A stretch of 64,000 nucleotides of DNA from Cubamyces lactineus (Eukaryota > Basidiomycota > Agaricomycetes > Polyporales > Polyporaceae). The position numbers were made by a program, and so were the translations under genes. The stretch is from NCBI GenBank assembly GCA_022376465.1, contig JACDTU010000014.1, positions 868,001 to 932,000 on the forward strand. The letters run 5' to 3'. How positions within the stretch are numbered: the first letter of the stretch is position 1; each line of letters opens with the position of its first letter. Below are positions 1-10,673 of this stretch, piece by piece. Under the pieces are notes generated by a model that saw nothing but the letters and a program-made list of their open reading frames with translations, searched no databases and was not told where the DNA came from.

Positions 1-69
1 GTTGATCTCTCCCGGCGGCGACTGGAGCAAGAACTTCGAAGCGGCTTGGATGCGCTCTTCTGCGTCCAT
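1..69 (-). CDS. CAP1: F-actin-capping protein subunit alpha, N-terminal fragment
   Basis: The first 23 codons of a gene that runs off the left edge. The ATG is at 69 on the minus strand; the peptide starts MDAEER and ends with SPPGEIN, the characteristic beginning of the alpha subunit of the heterodimeric actin-capping protein. With the beta subunit it caps barbed ends of actin filaments in cortical patches. Only the start is visible, so completeness and introns cannot be judged. The short length limits certainty, but the match to the family's N-terminal signature is specific. Confidence 0.8.
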   Translation of the reverse strand, partial: MDAEERIQAASKFLLQSPPGEIN

Positions 70-605
70 TACTGCCGAGTGTAGCGGTGTAAGTGGAGGT
101 GGGGAAGGTTGGAAGGATTGTGTCGCTTGAAGCGAGTGTCACGGCCCGTATCGCTGCGCTGTGACAGCATCCACGTGAGCAGAAAGCGCGTCGCGTCACA
201 GGCGCGCTCATTAGTACGAGCACGCGCGTCTCCTGACTCCACCGCAGCTTCCATGACAATCGCCCAGGCTGCTGGTCCACTTTGCTTGCCTGTACAGCCC
301 ACCAATGAGCGTGAGTCCCGTCAACCGTCCTAATTTGCAAGATCTTGATATCTCTGGAATACCCAGGCGCCGCCTGTACTGACGAAGGCTTGCCCGTTTG
401 AGGGCTGCAATTACGTCTCTACATCGACCTCCTCGAGCCAGAACACGCACAATGTTGGCTCACACACATCAAACGTCCATGCACAGAAGACAAAGGTGTG
501 GTACGGTGGTGAGCTGTGCTGTAATCTTTGCATAGCGAACTACCTCGTCCAATTTCGAGCGCAGCATTTCAGGTAACGATTCTCCGGGACATTCAGACCA
601 AAGAG
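70..605. other. intergenic, presumed divergent promoter
   Basis: About 0.5 kb between the start of the capping-protein gene (-) and the start of the next gene (+). It should hold both promoters and 5' leaders. Short open frames here show no recognisable protein, and I see no RNA gene or repeat. Confidence 0.5.
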
Positions 606-2412
606 ATGGTCTGCCCATGCGGAGAATACAGGCACCAAAATGCCTCGCTTGTGCGCCGGCACGCGGCCCTCAAGCACAAGAGCGGTTCAGACGCAAGTCA
701 CGAGCTCAAGGACCATTCTAGTCCGATGGCCACCACATCCACCACATCTCAGGCATTCAGCGCTCAGACCGGTGCAGCATCTTCCCGCGGCGCAAAACCT
801 TCTGCACCGCTGTTGAAGCCATTGAAGAAGCCCGCCTTTGTGCAGCAAAACAGAGCCGACCTAGCATCAACATCCATGCTCCATTCTGCCCTAGGTAAGC
901 TCAACTTCTGAAGTCTATTGAAATCGTCGCATGTCATTGATATCGCATGTATTGTGTCTAGATCATTCGTCGACGAGTAAATCCAGTGTGAAACTCCAAT
1001 CCCACCTTCAGCAGCCGACCGTAGCGTTCCTGAAACGCTCCCGTGAGATGGACGTCGAAGTGCCGGTTAAGTCGCATGAGAAGGGTAAGAAGCCAGCGAA
1101 AGCACCCCGCATCTCCACCACCACTGCGTCAGAGTTGCCGGCAGCTGGACCTTCTTCTAGCCCGCGGCCGATTTCCTCATGGCGCCAACGGATCGTTCCG
1201 ACACCGAAAGGTCTCCCCACTTCTCGGGCGCGACCAGTCCCCAGGGCTGTCGACACTGAGGTGAGAGACTCTAGCATCGAGGACGACGAAGACACGACGC
1301 TCTCGTCGCCTTCGTCTCGGTCACGCCTGCGTGGCGAGCTGGAATGCTCGCGTTGCTTCACGACGCTTGAATGCAAGCCAGATGACCGACGCCTCCGACG
1401 TGAATGGACCTGTGACGCCTGTCGCGGTCAGCCGCCTAGGACGCAGGCTATCGCACCCGGTCCTCGCGTATCGCATACGTCTCCCGTGCGTAGCGAAGCT
1501 GGTCCTTCCTCCGCCGCGAAAGCTACCGTACGAACGGGCACCACTTCCGAGGGGACATTGCACCGGGATGCGACCCCTGCGACCTCGCGCAACCAATCTC
1601 GTCCATTCGCCTCCGCCTCTTTGGTGCGGCAACCGGCGGATCCGCGTCTGTCTAAGGCAGCTCCCGGGCGTAGGATCGACACTGATTCTGACATCCAAGA
1701 CGACAAGCGCTCGGATGCTCCTACTGGAGCAGCTGCTCCTGCGAAACCGCGTCGCACGCGCATTTCCAAACAGATGCGCGCGAAGCAGTTCCGCCGCTGG
1801 TTCGATTGCATTTTGCAAGAGCACCGTGCCCAGGAAGCAGCGGGCTCGACGTCCACCGACCTCGTGTCGGACAACCGCTACCGACCCATGGAGAAGCTGC
1901 GAAAGGCGGGCGGGACGGCGTACACGACAGCGGACGAGTTCTTCGATGCGCTACGGCAGCGGGTGCTCGCCCATAACGAGAAGCTGAAGCAAGGGGCCAA
2001 GGACGTGCTGCACTTCCACGGCGGCTATGCCATCGTAGCACAACCCAAGACCGGAGTGAAGCTTCGCCTCGAGCAGTTCAAGGCGCAACTACATAATTCC
2101 GGTCTCCCGTAAGTTCCATGCGGTTATAGTTCATGTTCCTCCAGTACTGAAGGCATTGTGCGCAGGATCGACGACGAGCATTTCATGTTCAGTTACAAGA
2201 ATTTCTCGGGCGATGATATCTCCATGTCAACGTCGTATTCGTGTAGTTGCGGCGGCATCTCGGATCCCGAGCCTCGTCTGAAAAAGCTGCATGAGGACGT
2301 CGAAAATATGGGGCCTTGTCGGGGCACTATCTGGGTGGAGGTTGGCAATGACGAATCCTTGGCGATGTATGGGATCAAGGGCCAGTATATGCAAGTGGCT
2401 ATATCGCATTAA
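606..2412 (+). CDS. hypothetical protein with N-terminal Cys/His motif
   Basis: Three exons are supported: 606-894, 962-2108 and 2166-2412. The introns are 67 and 57 nt, with GT-AG ends and preserved frame. I chose the ATG at 606 because the frame upstream opens only with a non-ATG codon; an upstream exon is possible. The N-terminus reads CPCGEYRHQ followed by a His-x3/4-His stretch, resembling a degenerate C2H2 finger. The long middle is Ser/Pro/Arg-rich and looks disordered, with a CxxC pair near codon 240 and another CxxC soon after it. The last exon contains YSCSCGGISD and ends MQVAISH. I do not recognise the family; a nuclear or nucleic-acid-binding role is only an inference. Its 3' end faces that of the F-box gene 97 bp away. 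Confidence 0.6.
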
Positions 2413-2509
2413 TCAACTTCGGTGAATCTACGGGTAGTGCTTTGATGTTCACCAAGCTGTAATTCATCTATGCTAGATTCTATGATAGTAGATACGTCGC
2501 ATGGCAGTG

Positions 2510-4442
2510 TTACACATTACACCTCTTATTCGAATCTTCGAATATATACCCACCAACTTGACCTTGCGCAAACATTTCCAAGAGCGCCTCACGGTCGCAA
2601 CCGTCCTCCATCTCTTCGTCGCCGTCTTCTTCAGTTGAGCTCGCACCGTCGTCCTCTTCCATCTCAGCATCTTCAGCATCATCCTCATCTCCTTCATCTA
2701 CATTGTCATCCGCTCCAGCATTGGATGAGCGGGCTGTTGAGCTCCCCTCAACTTCAACGTCAGGCTCCGATGCCATATCCTCATCGGATTCCTCTTCGGT
2801 GGTGGGCTCCACATACTCCGTATCAGATTCCGTCCCGGCTTCCGCAGAATCATCTCCAGAGGAAACGTGCATGTCCAACAGCACCGCCCACGACGTCTGG
2901 AGAAGCGGGACGCCCAAGACGGTCAAGAAGCGAGTCTCGTCTCCGCGCACTTGAGAAGGGTCGCAGTGCAAAGGCAACAAGGTGTGCGCGTCGCTTCGTA
3001 TGTTCGTCGGAAGCATGCGAATCGCGCGCAGCTTAGGGAGACTACAGACGTGGCCCATCTCGCACATGAGCTCGAGAACCCGCCTGTTTTGGATCGGTCC
3101 CCAGATGTCGAGGTAGAGGAGCGATGTAGAGTTGATGATGCAGGGTAGGTTGAGCGCGGGGGTGGTGGGAAGGATGAGGTGCTCGAGATGAGGACAGAGG
3201 ACAGATAGGTCACGGAGGACGTCTCCGGCCTTTTCTCCTTCCCATTCCGGTCCGGAGACGATGTGCAGGTATTCGAGGTTTGCACCGACGGATACGAGCA
3301 GCGCGTGCGGTAACTCTTGGCAAGAGGACAATGTGAGGTGCGTGAGTCCAGGCATCTCCCACGAGCCGGAGATCCAGTCGAGGAAATTCTCGTTGTCTGC
3401 GTGAATATCCAGCCGTTGAAGGTGCGGGAGATACGGGGCGTCGAGTGATGATGTGTCGTCAGTTAGATCATATCCCGAGCAGACTGGGCCTAATACAAGA
3501 GTGTTGAGACGTCCATTTAGTAGACACGCATGAATGCATAGAAGATTTTCTAGCTGCAGAGTTTCGGAGAAAGCGAGCTTTTGGATGCTAGATGCGCAAC
3601 GCTTGACTAGGGCTGAGCCAGGAGTGCCGTTCCCAGCGGGCTCAAGGATGGCAGCATTGATGAATTCTTCTGCTCTGATGAACGGAGGGTAGGTGATCAC
3701 GGGGAATTCCGGATGGTGATAGCACTCAAACGCGACGAGGTTTGAACAATATTCGAGGATGATTGCGAGCTCCTGCTGAAAGGTCTCCAGGAAGCGTCCG
3801 AGAGCGACACATCTCGCCATGCATATGCGCTTGATGTACTTGCTCGGATCGGGGCCATACTTGACACGAGCGGTACGCAGTGTGCGGGCAAGTGCGGCGA
3901 CTTGGCCCATTCGCCGAAAGACGATATCGCAATAGAGAGCCTCGGAGGCGGGACGGTACCAGTGTCTGCAAACCAGCGTGAGGGCTTTTCGAGTAGCGAC
4001 AGAGACGACCCAAGGGGCCCGCGGTCCAGCTTGAGCAGACGGATCATAAGAATCGGTCGTGGGCATCGTCTCCAAGAAGATGCGTAGCAATAGCTTTTGT
4101 GGAAGCTTGACTATGCTAGGCGTTTGCTCCGGGTATTGCACCTGACCGTGCAGAAGAGAACATGAGTGTTGTACAGGCGAACAGCAAGAAGGCGCTGACC
4201 GCTGCAGCAGGACGACTATCGCCACATGGTTGGTGCTCGGCGCGTTGCGAGAGGAGCGTGGTTCGTTCCTGCTGTAAGGAGTTCACTAGCTCCTTGAGCG
4301 CGACGTTTGCGTCCTTCAGCGCCGCGTTTCCCTCCTTGAGAGCAGCGTTCAAGTCCAAGAGAGAAGCATTGTCGCGGCGCAGGCGAAGAACCTCTGCGAC
4401 GAAATCTTCAGAGGGAGGCTGGGCATCTGGTTCCATTTGCAT
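2510..4442 (-). CDS. F-box protein with N-terminal coiled coil and acidic C-terminal tail
   Basis: Two exons, 4200-4442 and 2510-4141, with a 58-nt phase-0 intron, give 624 aa. Exon 1 (81 aa, ATG at 4442; a second ATG lies two codons on) is a predicted coiled coil built on three tandem heptads. Exon 2 opens with an F-box-like segment (VKLPQKLLLRIFLE, then LVCRHWYRPASEALY). Leucine-rich, LRR-like sequence follows, and the last ~130 residues are a very acidic Glu/Asp/Ser tail. By family knowledge such proteins bind Skp1 and present substrates to SCF ubiquitin ligases; the substrate is unknown. Without exon 1 the frame could only begin at a GTG, which supports the intron. Confidence is good for the F-box class and moderate for the start. 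Confidence 0.75.
4287..4349 (-). repeat. three tandem 21-bp units coding for coiled-coil heptads
   Basis: Three adjacent 21-bp copies inside the first F-box exon encode NAALKEG, NAALKDA and NVALKEL. The copies differ at several third positions, so the duplication is not very recent. The seven-residue period fits a coiled coil. Confidence 0.8.
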
Positions 4443-4763
4443 AAAGCTGGAGATTGGTTCACACCCAGCTACCGCAACTTGTGAATGCGCCTTGCCACTT
4501 GGTGGAGGACGAAAGGACTCGGAAGACGCGCTCGAGTGAGTTTTGGCGAGGCGCGTGATCGCGCTGCACGTATGAGCCACGTGGGACGCGTTTCACTGCG
4601 CGCTTCGGACACGTCCCCAGCCATGTCGTGTCTCGTTATTCACAGCTCTCTCTTCTCCAATGCCAGTTTTCTCGTCCTTGGCTTGACTACAATCCTCAGC
4701 CTTGAGTCCTGAGTTTGATAACATCGACCACAGAGGAGAGTAGTCCACGTCAATAGCTTGAAG
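4443..4763. other. divergent intergenic region between F-box gene and ALG7
   Basis: This 321-bp stretch separates the start codons of two oppositely oriented genes and must contain both promoters. It includes an ACGCGT hexamer near 4585. No gene is seen. Confidence 0.5.
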
Positions 4764-6781
4764 ATGGCACAGGACCAGGCCTTGCGCCCGCGCCCGCTTC
4801 CGAGAGCCCTTCTATTCACCTTGGCTCCGACTGCTGCCTGGTTTCTTGTGCGGCCACTCATCGAGCCTGCCCCGGCTCTTCCTGCGCTCTACGCTGCTTT
4901 TGGGCTTTCAATACTTGCTTTCCTCGGATCGCTATACCTGGTGCCAGCGTTAGGCCCGACCTTCATTCGAGCAAACCTGAAGGGCAGGGACTTGCTCAAG
5001 ACGTACGATACCCCAATGTGAGTATACTCAACTGTGCAGCTGTCGTTCTCTCTAAAAGGCGCGATTACCATAGACCAGAGAGCCAAGGACTCGTCTGCGC
5101 ATCCCTCTACATTCTGCTCCTCATCCTATTTATTCCGTACGCCTTCTCAGAGTCTATCACGAACCACTATGATACCGCGAGGAGAGCACGCGAGGGACTC
5201 GTCGTGAACGAGTTCCCGCATCATCAAGTGAGTATCTCCAAGATTGCTCCACCCGCCCTGACTGATCAATGAAGCTGGTGTTCGCAAGTTAGCGGTATAC
5301 CTATCCTCGCTGTTGTCTCTCTTGATGGCAACGATGCTCGGCTTCCTGGACGATGTCTTTGACATTCGGTGGAGGCATAAGCTGCCTATCCCAATCATAG
5401 CGTCTATACCGCTATTAATTGTCTACTACTCCGAGCGCGGGGCGACGGACGTAGTGGTTCCTATTCCACTCCGATGGCTGCTAGGGACCCTAGTCAACCT
5501 GGGTGAGTCCATACAAACCTTAGTAGGACCGTGCCACGCCCCCGTGGCGAGCGCGGGAGGACACCCAACGTCTGCCAGCTATTGAAACGCAATAATCATG
5601 TGCGGAGCTGTCCAATCAGTGTGCTCACGTTTCGTTTACAACTCTAGGTCCACTGTACTATGTATACATGTCGTTGCTTTCCACCTTCTGCACGAATAGC
5701 ATCAACATCTTAGCTGGCATCAATGGCTCAGAAGTCTCCCAAGCGGTGGTGATCGCGGTGTCGGTCATTCTCAACGACCTTCTCTTCTTGCCATGGGCTT
5801 TCGGCTTCAGGATACCGCTACCGCTGCATGTCACCGAAGGAGTCAAAGTCGGTGGCGTCTGGAGTGCTGGAATGGCTTATGGCAGCAGGATTCTCGTCGA
5901 ACGGCATCTATTCAGCCTGTACTTCATGTTGCCGCTTCTGGGCGTGTGCCTCGGATTCATGTACCACAACTGGTGCGTATTCTTAGTCTCAGGTATCCCA
6001 GCGCGCAACCAACTATCACCTCGCGCTTCAGGTATCCTGCAAGGGCGTTTCCAGGGGACACACTATGCTATGTCGCCGGCATGGCATTCGCCGTAGTTGG
6101 CATCCAGGCCCACTACTCAAAGACGCTCCTCCTCTTCTTCCTCCCCCAAATCTTCAACTTCGTCCTCTCGTGTCCCCAGCTGTTTGGACTCGTTCCGTGT
6201 CCGCGACACCGTGTTCCGAGGTACGTACTCATCTGCAAGCCTAGAAAGGCCTATACACCCCACGGGGGTATCTTTCCGAAAGAGATGCTAATGGGACGCC
6301 GCACGCAGATACGACCCAGAGACGCAGCTCTTGTATCCTTCGCGCGCGGAGTTCAAAGAGAAGCGCCCCACTGCGCTCGCTTCTCTTGTGCTCCGTGTGT
6401 TTTCCGCTCTTGGACTGGTGGAGCTCACACTCGATGAGCGGACAGGCGAGATTTCACAGACAACGAACTTGACGATCTTGAACGTGTTTCTGCTCCGGCT
6501 CGGGCCGATTAGGGAGGACAGCCTCACGCGGGTGTTGATTGCGACTCAGGTGAGCCGGAATCTGTTCTCTTGCGTCTGGTTTTGTCGCGTACGCGCCCAC
6601 ACTCGGTGTTCCTGGCGAACGCGAGAGAGCGGGCTGGGTGCAATCATACAAGGAATTACAACGGGAATGCTGACGGTCTGGTTCCACCCCTGTTCTGTGC
6701 CCGTAGGTTTGCGGGAGCTTGATGGCGTTCTTCGTTCGATACGGTCTAGCTGGACTCGTGTACGACGGTAACCGGCGGTAG
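4764..6781 (+). CDS. ALG7: UDP-GlcNAc:dolichyl-phosphate GlcNAc-1-phosphate transferase
   Basis: Seven exons (4764-5017, 5074-5227, 5289-5502, 5648-5972, 6032-6220, 6309-6549, 6707-6781) join in frame to 483 aa. The enzyme makes dolichyl-PP-GlcNAc at the ER membrane, the first step of N-glycan precursor synthesis and the target of tunicamycin. Family motifs seen are DTPIPESQG after the first hydrophobic segments, [15 protein letters not shown] (the conserved DD metal site), [13 protein letters not shown], and a late HRVPRYDPET stretch. Many hydrophobic segments fit a polytopic ER protein. Several junctions are confirmed by motifs that cross them; IPES is formed only after splicing. Length matches fungal and animal relatives. 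It shares its upstream region with the F-box gene. Confidence 0.95.
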
Positions 6782-7372
6782 GCGTGCGGAGGGGCAATAC
6801 GATCGATGTTGAGTCGAGCAACCGCCTTCTGGCCCGCTCTTGAAGCCATTGTGCAGCACACATGGTCGCGAAGTCATTTGCGTGCAGACGTCAGAGGCAA
6901 AGCCGTGCAAACTCCGAAACGCGGCTATAGGTCACGCCCACGTCGCAGGTAAGGCTAGTTCCCTGGGGCCGCGCTCATCGGGAGGGGCGTTAGTGCGTAC
7001 GCCCGGCGAGTCGATCCTCAAAGTCCACCGCGACTCTCATGGCTGTCTGATGTCCGTGGCTTGGTTGCGAGTTTGAGGCCGCTCGGGCTGTGTCGGCCGA
7101 AGGAAATGAGGCGGACAGTGCGGAGGCGGGGGACGGTGCACCGAGCGCCTATGCGGGGCCCCACATCGGCTAGCGCCGGGGAGGTGAGGGGCCCAATCAC
7201 ATGGCCCGGCTTGGGCTCTTGGGACTCGACTCGACGCGTTCAGGCGATCGCAGAACATTCAAATGCAGCGCATCCCATCCAGTTCCGCGCCCCCGCATCC
7301 CCTCTCTTCCCTCTCTCCTTTCTCTACCACCACCACCTCCTCCTCGCCGTCTTCACCGTTACCTCCATAGCC
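6782..7372. other. intergenic, presumed isocitrate lyase promoter
   Basis: About 590 bp between ALG7 and the isocitrate lyase ATG. The last 60 bp are C/T-rich, usual for leaders of strongly expressed fungal genes. An ACGCGT lies near 7235. No coding sequence is recognised. Confidence 0.45.
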
Positions 7373-9264
7373 ATGTCCGACGAGCGCGCTGCCTTCCAGG
7401 CCGAAGTCGCCGAAGTCGAAAGGTGGTGGAAGGTCCGTCTCACGCGTCCACCCCTGAACATCGTCTTAACCTCACATATCCTCTGCAGGACCCTCGTTTC
7501 TGGAAGACGAAACGGCCGTACACCGCAGCGCAGGTCGTGTCGAAGCGCGGCACGCTCCCCATCTCCTACCCCTCAGATGTGCAGGCGAAGAAGCTCTGGC
7601 GCATCCTCTCGGAGCGCTTCAAGAACGGCACGCCTTCGCACACGTACGGCGCGTGAGTATATGCGCGTGTGTATGCGTACGCCGTGGCTTACTGACTCGG
7701 TCGTAGACTCGACCCTGTGCAAGTCACACAAATGGCGAAGTACCTAGAAACCGTATATGTTTCTGGCTGGCAATCATCGAGCACTGCCTCGAGTACGAAC
7801 GAGCCTGGTCCGGACCTTGCAGGTATGATCAAGCTCTCCTGTCCCTTGCGTCAGGCCTAACAATTACCGATAGATTATCCCTCAAATACCGTGCCCAACA
7901 AGGTCGAGCACCTCTTCATGGCTCAGCTTTTCCACGACCGCAAACAGCGCGAACAGCGTTCACGCATGTCGGAGAAGGAGCTCGCAGAGACACCCGTTAT
8001 CGACTACCTCCGACCGATCATTGCAGACGCCGACACAGGTCACGGTGGTCTTACTGCGACCATGAAGCTCGCGAAGATGTTCGTTGAGAAGGGTGCTGCT
8101 GGTATTCACATCGAGGACCAAGCGCCCGGGACGAAGAAGTGCGGACATATGGCTGGAAAGGTGCTCGTCCCCATTCAAGAGCACATCAACCGGCTTGTCG
8201 CCATCCGCCTGCAATTCGACATCATGGGCGTCAGCAACCTCGTCATCGCCCGCACGGACTCGGAGGCGGCCACTCTAATCACAACAAACGTCGACGAGCG
8301 CGATCATCCTTTCATCCTCGGGTCGACGAACCCCAACCTGCGCCCACTCGTTGTTGAGCTCGTCGAGGCCGAGAAGGCAGGCAAGACCGGCGAGGCGCTC
8401 GAGGCTGTCGAAGAGCAATGGATGGCTGCCGCGAACATCCAGCTCTTCTCCACGACTCTCGCGAACGCGCTCCGTGCGCAGGGCGCTTCCTCCCAGTCCA
8501 TCCAACGCTTCACCGAGCGCGTCGCGCACGTGTCCTACCCGGACGCGGTTGCGATCGCGCAGAAGGAGTTCGGTCTCAAGCAAGTGCCGTACTGGGACTG
8601 GGACGCGCCACGCACGCGCGAGGGCTTCTACCGCTACCAGGGCGGTACGCAATGTGCGATCAACCGCGCTATTGCGTTCGCGCCGTACTCGGACTTGCTC
8701 TGGATGGAGACGAAGAAGCCGATCCTCGCGCAGGCGAGAGAGTTCGCGGAGGGTGTGCACGCGGTGTACCCCAAACAGTGGCTCGCATACAACCTCAGTC
8801 CGTCGTTCAACTGGGAGGCTGCGGGCCTCAACACGGACGACATGAAGGCGTACGTGTGGGAGCTGGGCAAGCTCGGCTTTGTCTGGCAGTTCATCACAGT
8901 GAGTCAATGCCTCGCCTGCTCAACGTCACTGCACGCATGTGCTGATCGGTATCCCTAGCTTGCTGGCCTTCACTCGAACGCGTACATCAGCGACCTCTTC
9001 GCACGCGCGTTCGCAACCGAGGGCATGAAGGCTTACGTGGAGCTCGTCCAGCGCCGCGAGCGCGAGATTGGCTGCGATGTTTTGACTCACCAAAAGGTGC
9101 GTCTATACGCGCAGGCAGCATGAGGAAACGATGTGCTAAACTTTACGCAGTGGAGCGGCGCCGATTACATGGACAACCTGATGAAGACGGTTACCGGCGG
9201 CGTGTCGTCGACAGCAGCAATGGGCAAGGGCGTTACGGAAGATCAGTTCAAAGCGAAGTTGTAG
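7373..9264 (+). CDS. ICL1: isocitrate lyase
   Basis: Six exons (7373-7432, 7489-7652, 7707-7822, 7874-8898, 8959-9096, 9151-9264) encode 538 aa, the usual fungal size. The enzyme cleaves isocitrate to succinate and glyoxylate in the glyoxylate cycle, allowing growth on acetate, fatty acids and other C2 sources. Visible motifs are DADTGHGG (Mg binding), [18 protein letters not shown] with the catalytic Cys in [15 protein letters not shown], and NLSPSFNWE near the C-terminus. The protein ends FKAKL; AKL is an accepted type-1 peroxisomal targeting tripeptide, so peroxisomal location is likely. Introns are 51-60 nt. Identity is essentially certain. Confidence 0.97.
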
Positions 9265-9409
9265 CAGACTGAGCTATGCGGACGTCTCCTGGTTACGATA
9301 TGTATTTGTGTGCTATACGTGTGTCACAAATGTGTACATGAGTTGTATCTTGTATGGGTGCCGCGTAGGTCATTCTGCATTCCGATCTGCACCATCAGAC
9401 TAATCGCTA

Positions 9410-10673
9410 TCACATCCCTTCAAAACTTTCATCCGCCTGCTCGCCTTCGTCCTCATCAGGTTCTTGGTTTCCTCCAAGCTCCGGATAGTCTAGTGTCCTC
9501 GACATGGTCATGTTCTTGAAAAGCACCTCCAAATCCTGCTTCGGCATACCCACATACTCGGCCATGTCTCTCGCGAGCATTCGTATCAGATATTCTGTAT
9601 GGGAAATAGGCGCCTCTTTTGTTGACACTTTCTTCCAAATAGAGCCGGTGCGTTCAACCATGCGGTCACATATTAACTGCATGGCACGACGGGAGCGCTT
9701 GGAATCGTCCAGTATGTTCGCAGGTCTTGGCTTGCCAGGAGGGAACACACTTTGTAGCTGACCCTTGAGCGTATCTGTTGACGCCAGCGGACCTAGAGAT
9801 GACAACGTTACTTTAACTGTAGGCCATCTGTTAGCGTCCTTGTCGGCCTTGCGATTGGCGCGGCCCTCTGCTTGTGGTTCATAGTCTTTGTCTCTGGCTT
9901 CTTCTTTCTCCGCTTGCTTCCGAGCGTCCACCTTTCGACTTGCGGTCGCCTGAACACGCGTAAATTCTTCATAGTGCCAATGGGAGCCCACAGCCACTAT
10001 AGAGCCCATCTCGTCCATCTCTCCTTCAGGTACTAGGTTTGCCCTTGGCACGGTTGCGAGTGCGTGCGCTGCCTGATCCATGGCTTGCGACGACATCGTC
10101 GCGTTGATCATGTGAAGGGTTGCACTCCACGACGTCTCACGTGGCTTGTTTTCTAGGAGCCCTACATGGAAGAACAACTTCATTCGTCGGCCCTCTTTGC
10201 CATACATGAGCATGAAACTCGAGTCTGGGTAACGTTTCGACCGTGTTCTTCCCTCGATGTTGCCATCCTCATCGAAGTCCTTGAGAGTAGCTGATGCGGG
10301 GTATTGGGGAAAGATGCCAATCTGGGCGATCATCGTGTTGTCCGCTAGGATAGGGCACATGTTTAATTCGCACATTTCGTTCCATACTTTGTACCAAATG
10401 TGCTCAATAGATATTTCATTGGCCTCGGCATATTGCACGACGGGATGGTTGCGTTCCCACACCGCTCTGGAGATGGCACGGGGGCCACGCCCGCTTGTGA
10501 AGTAACCCCATGCTTTCCCATAAGTCTCTATTCGCTTTTGTATCTCTTTTCGAAGGTCATCCAAGTCGGTGTCTTCAGCCTTTGGCCTGGAAGTGACTGT
10601 TCACCATTATTATGGTTATTCTGGATCATATCATCTGCATGAACGTCTCCAGGTGCGCACCTTTAGATGACAT
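9410..10673 (-). CDS. hypothetical lineage-specific protein, 399 aa
   Basis: A 13-nt first exon (10661-10673, MSSK) is joined by a 64-nt intron to one long exon (9410-10596), total 399 aa. Without the small exon the long frame has no in-frame ATG at its 5' end and meets a stop just upstream, which supports this start. The protein is soluble-looking: WYKVWNEMCELNMCPI in the N-terminal half, a highly charged Lys/Glu/Ala stretch near residues 230-265, and an acidic end (EPDEDEGEQADESFEGM). No transmembrane segment, signal peptide or known motif is apparent. It borders a gene-poor region and converges with isocitrate lyase, 145 bp between stops. Function unknown. Confidence 0.6.

Noticed and set aside
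5973..6031. Second AG|GTATCC acceptor in ALG7 intron 4, 39 nt upstream of the one used
   Set aside because: It would keep the frame but leave an intron of only 20 nt, too short to splice; the downstream site also gives the conserved [10 protein letters not shown] junction.
8275..8907. 210-codon minus-strand frame
   Set aside because: Exact antisense of isocitrate lyase exon 4, with Arg/Leu-rich composition typical of shadow frames.
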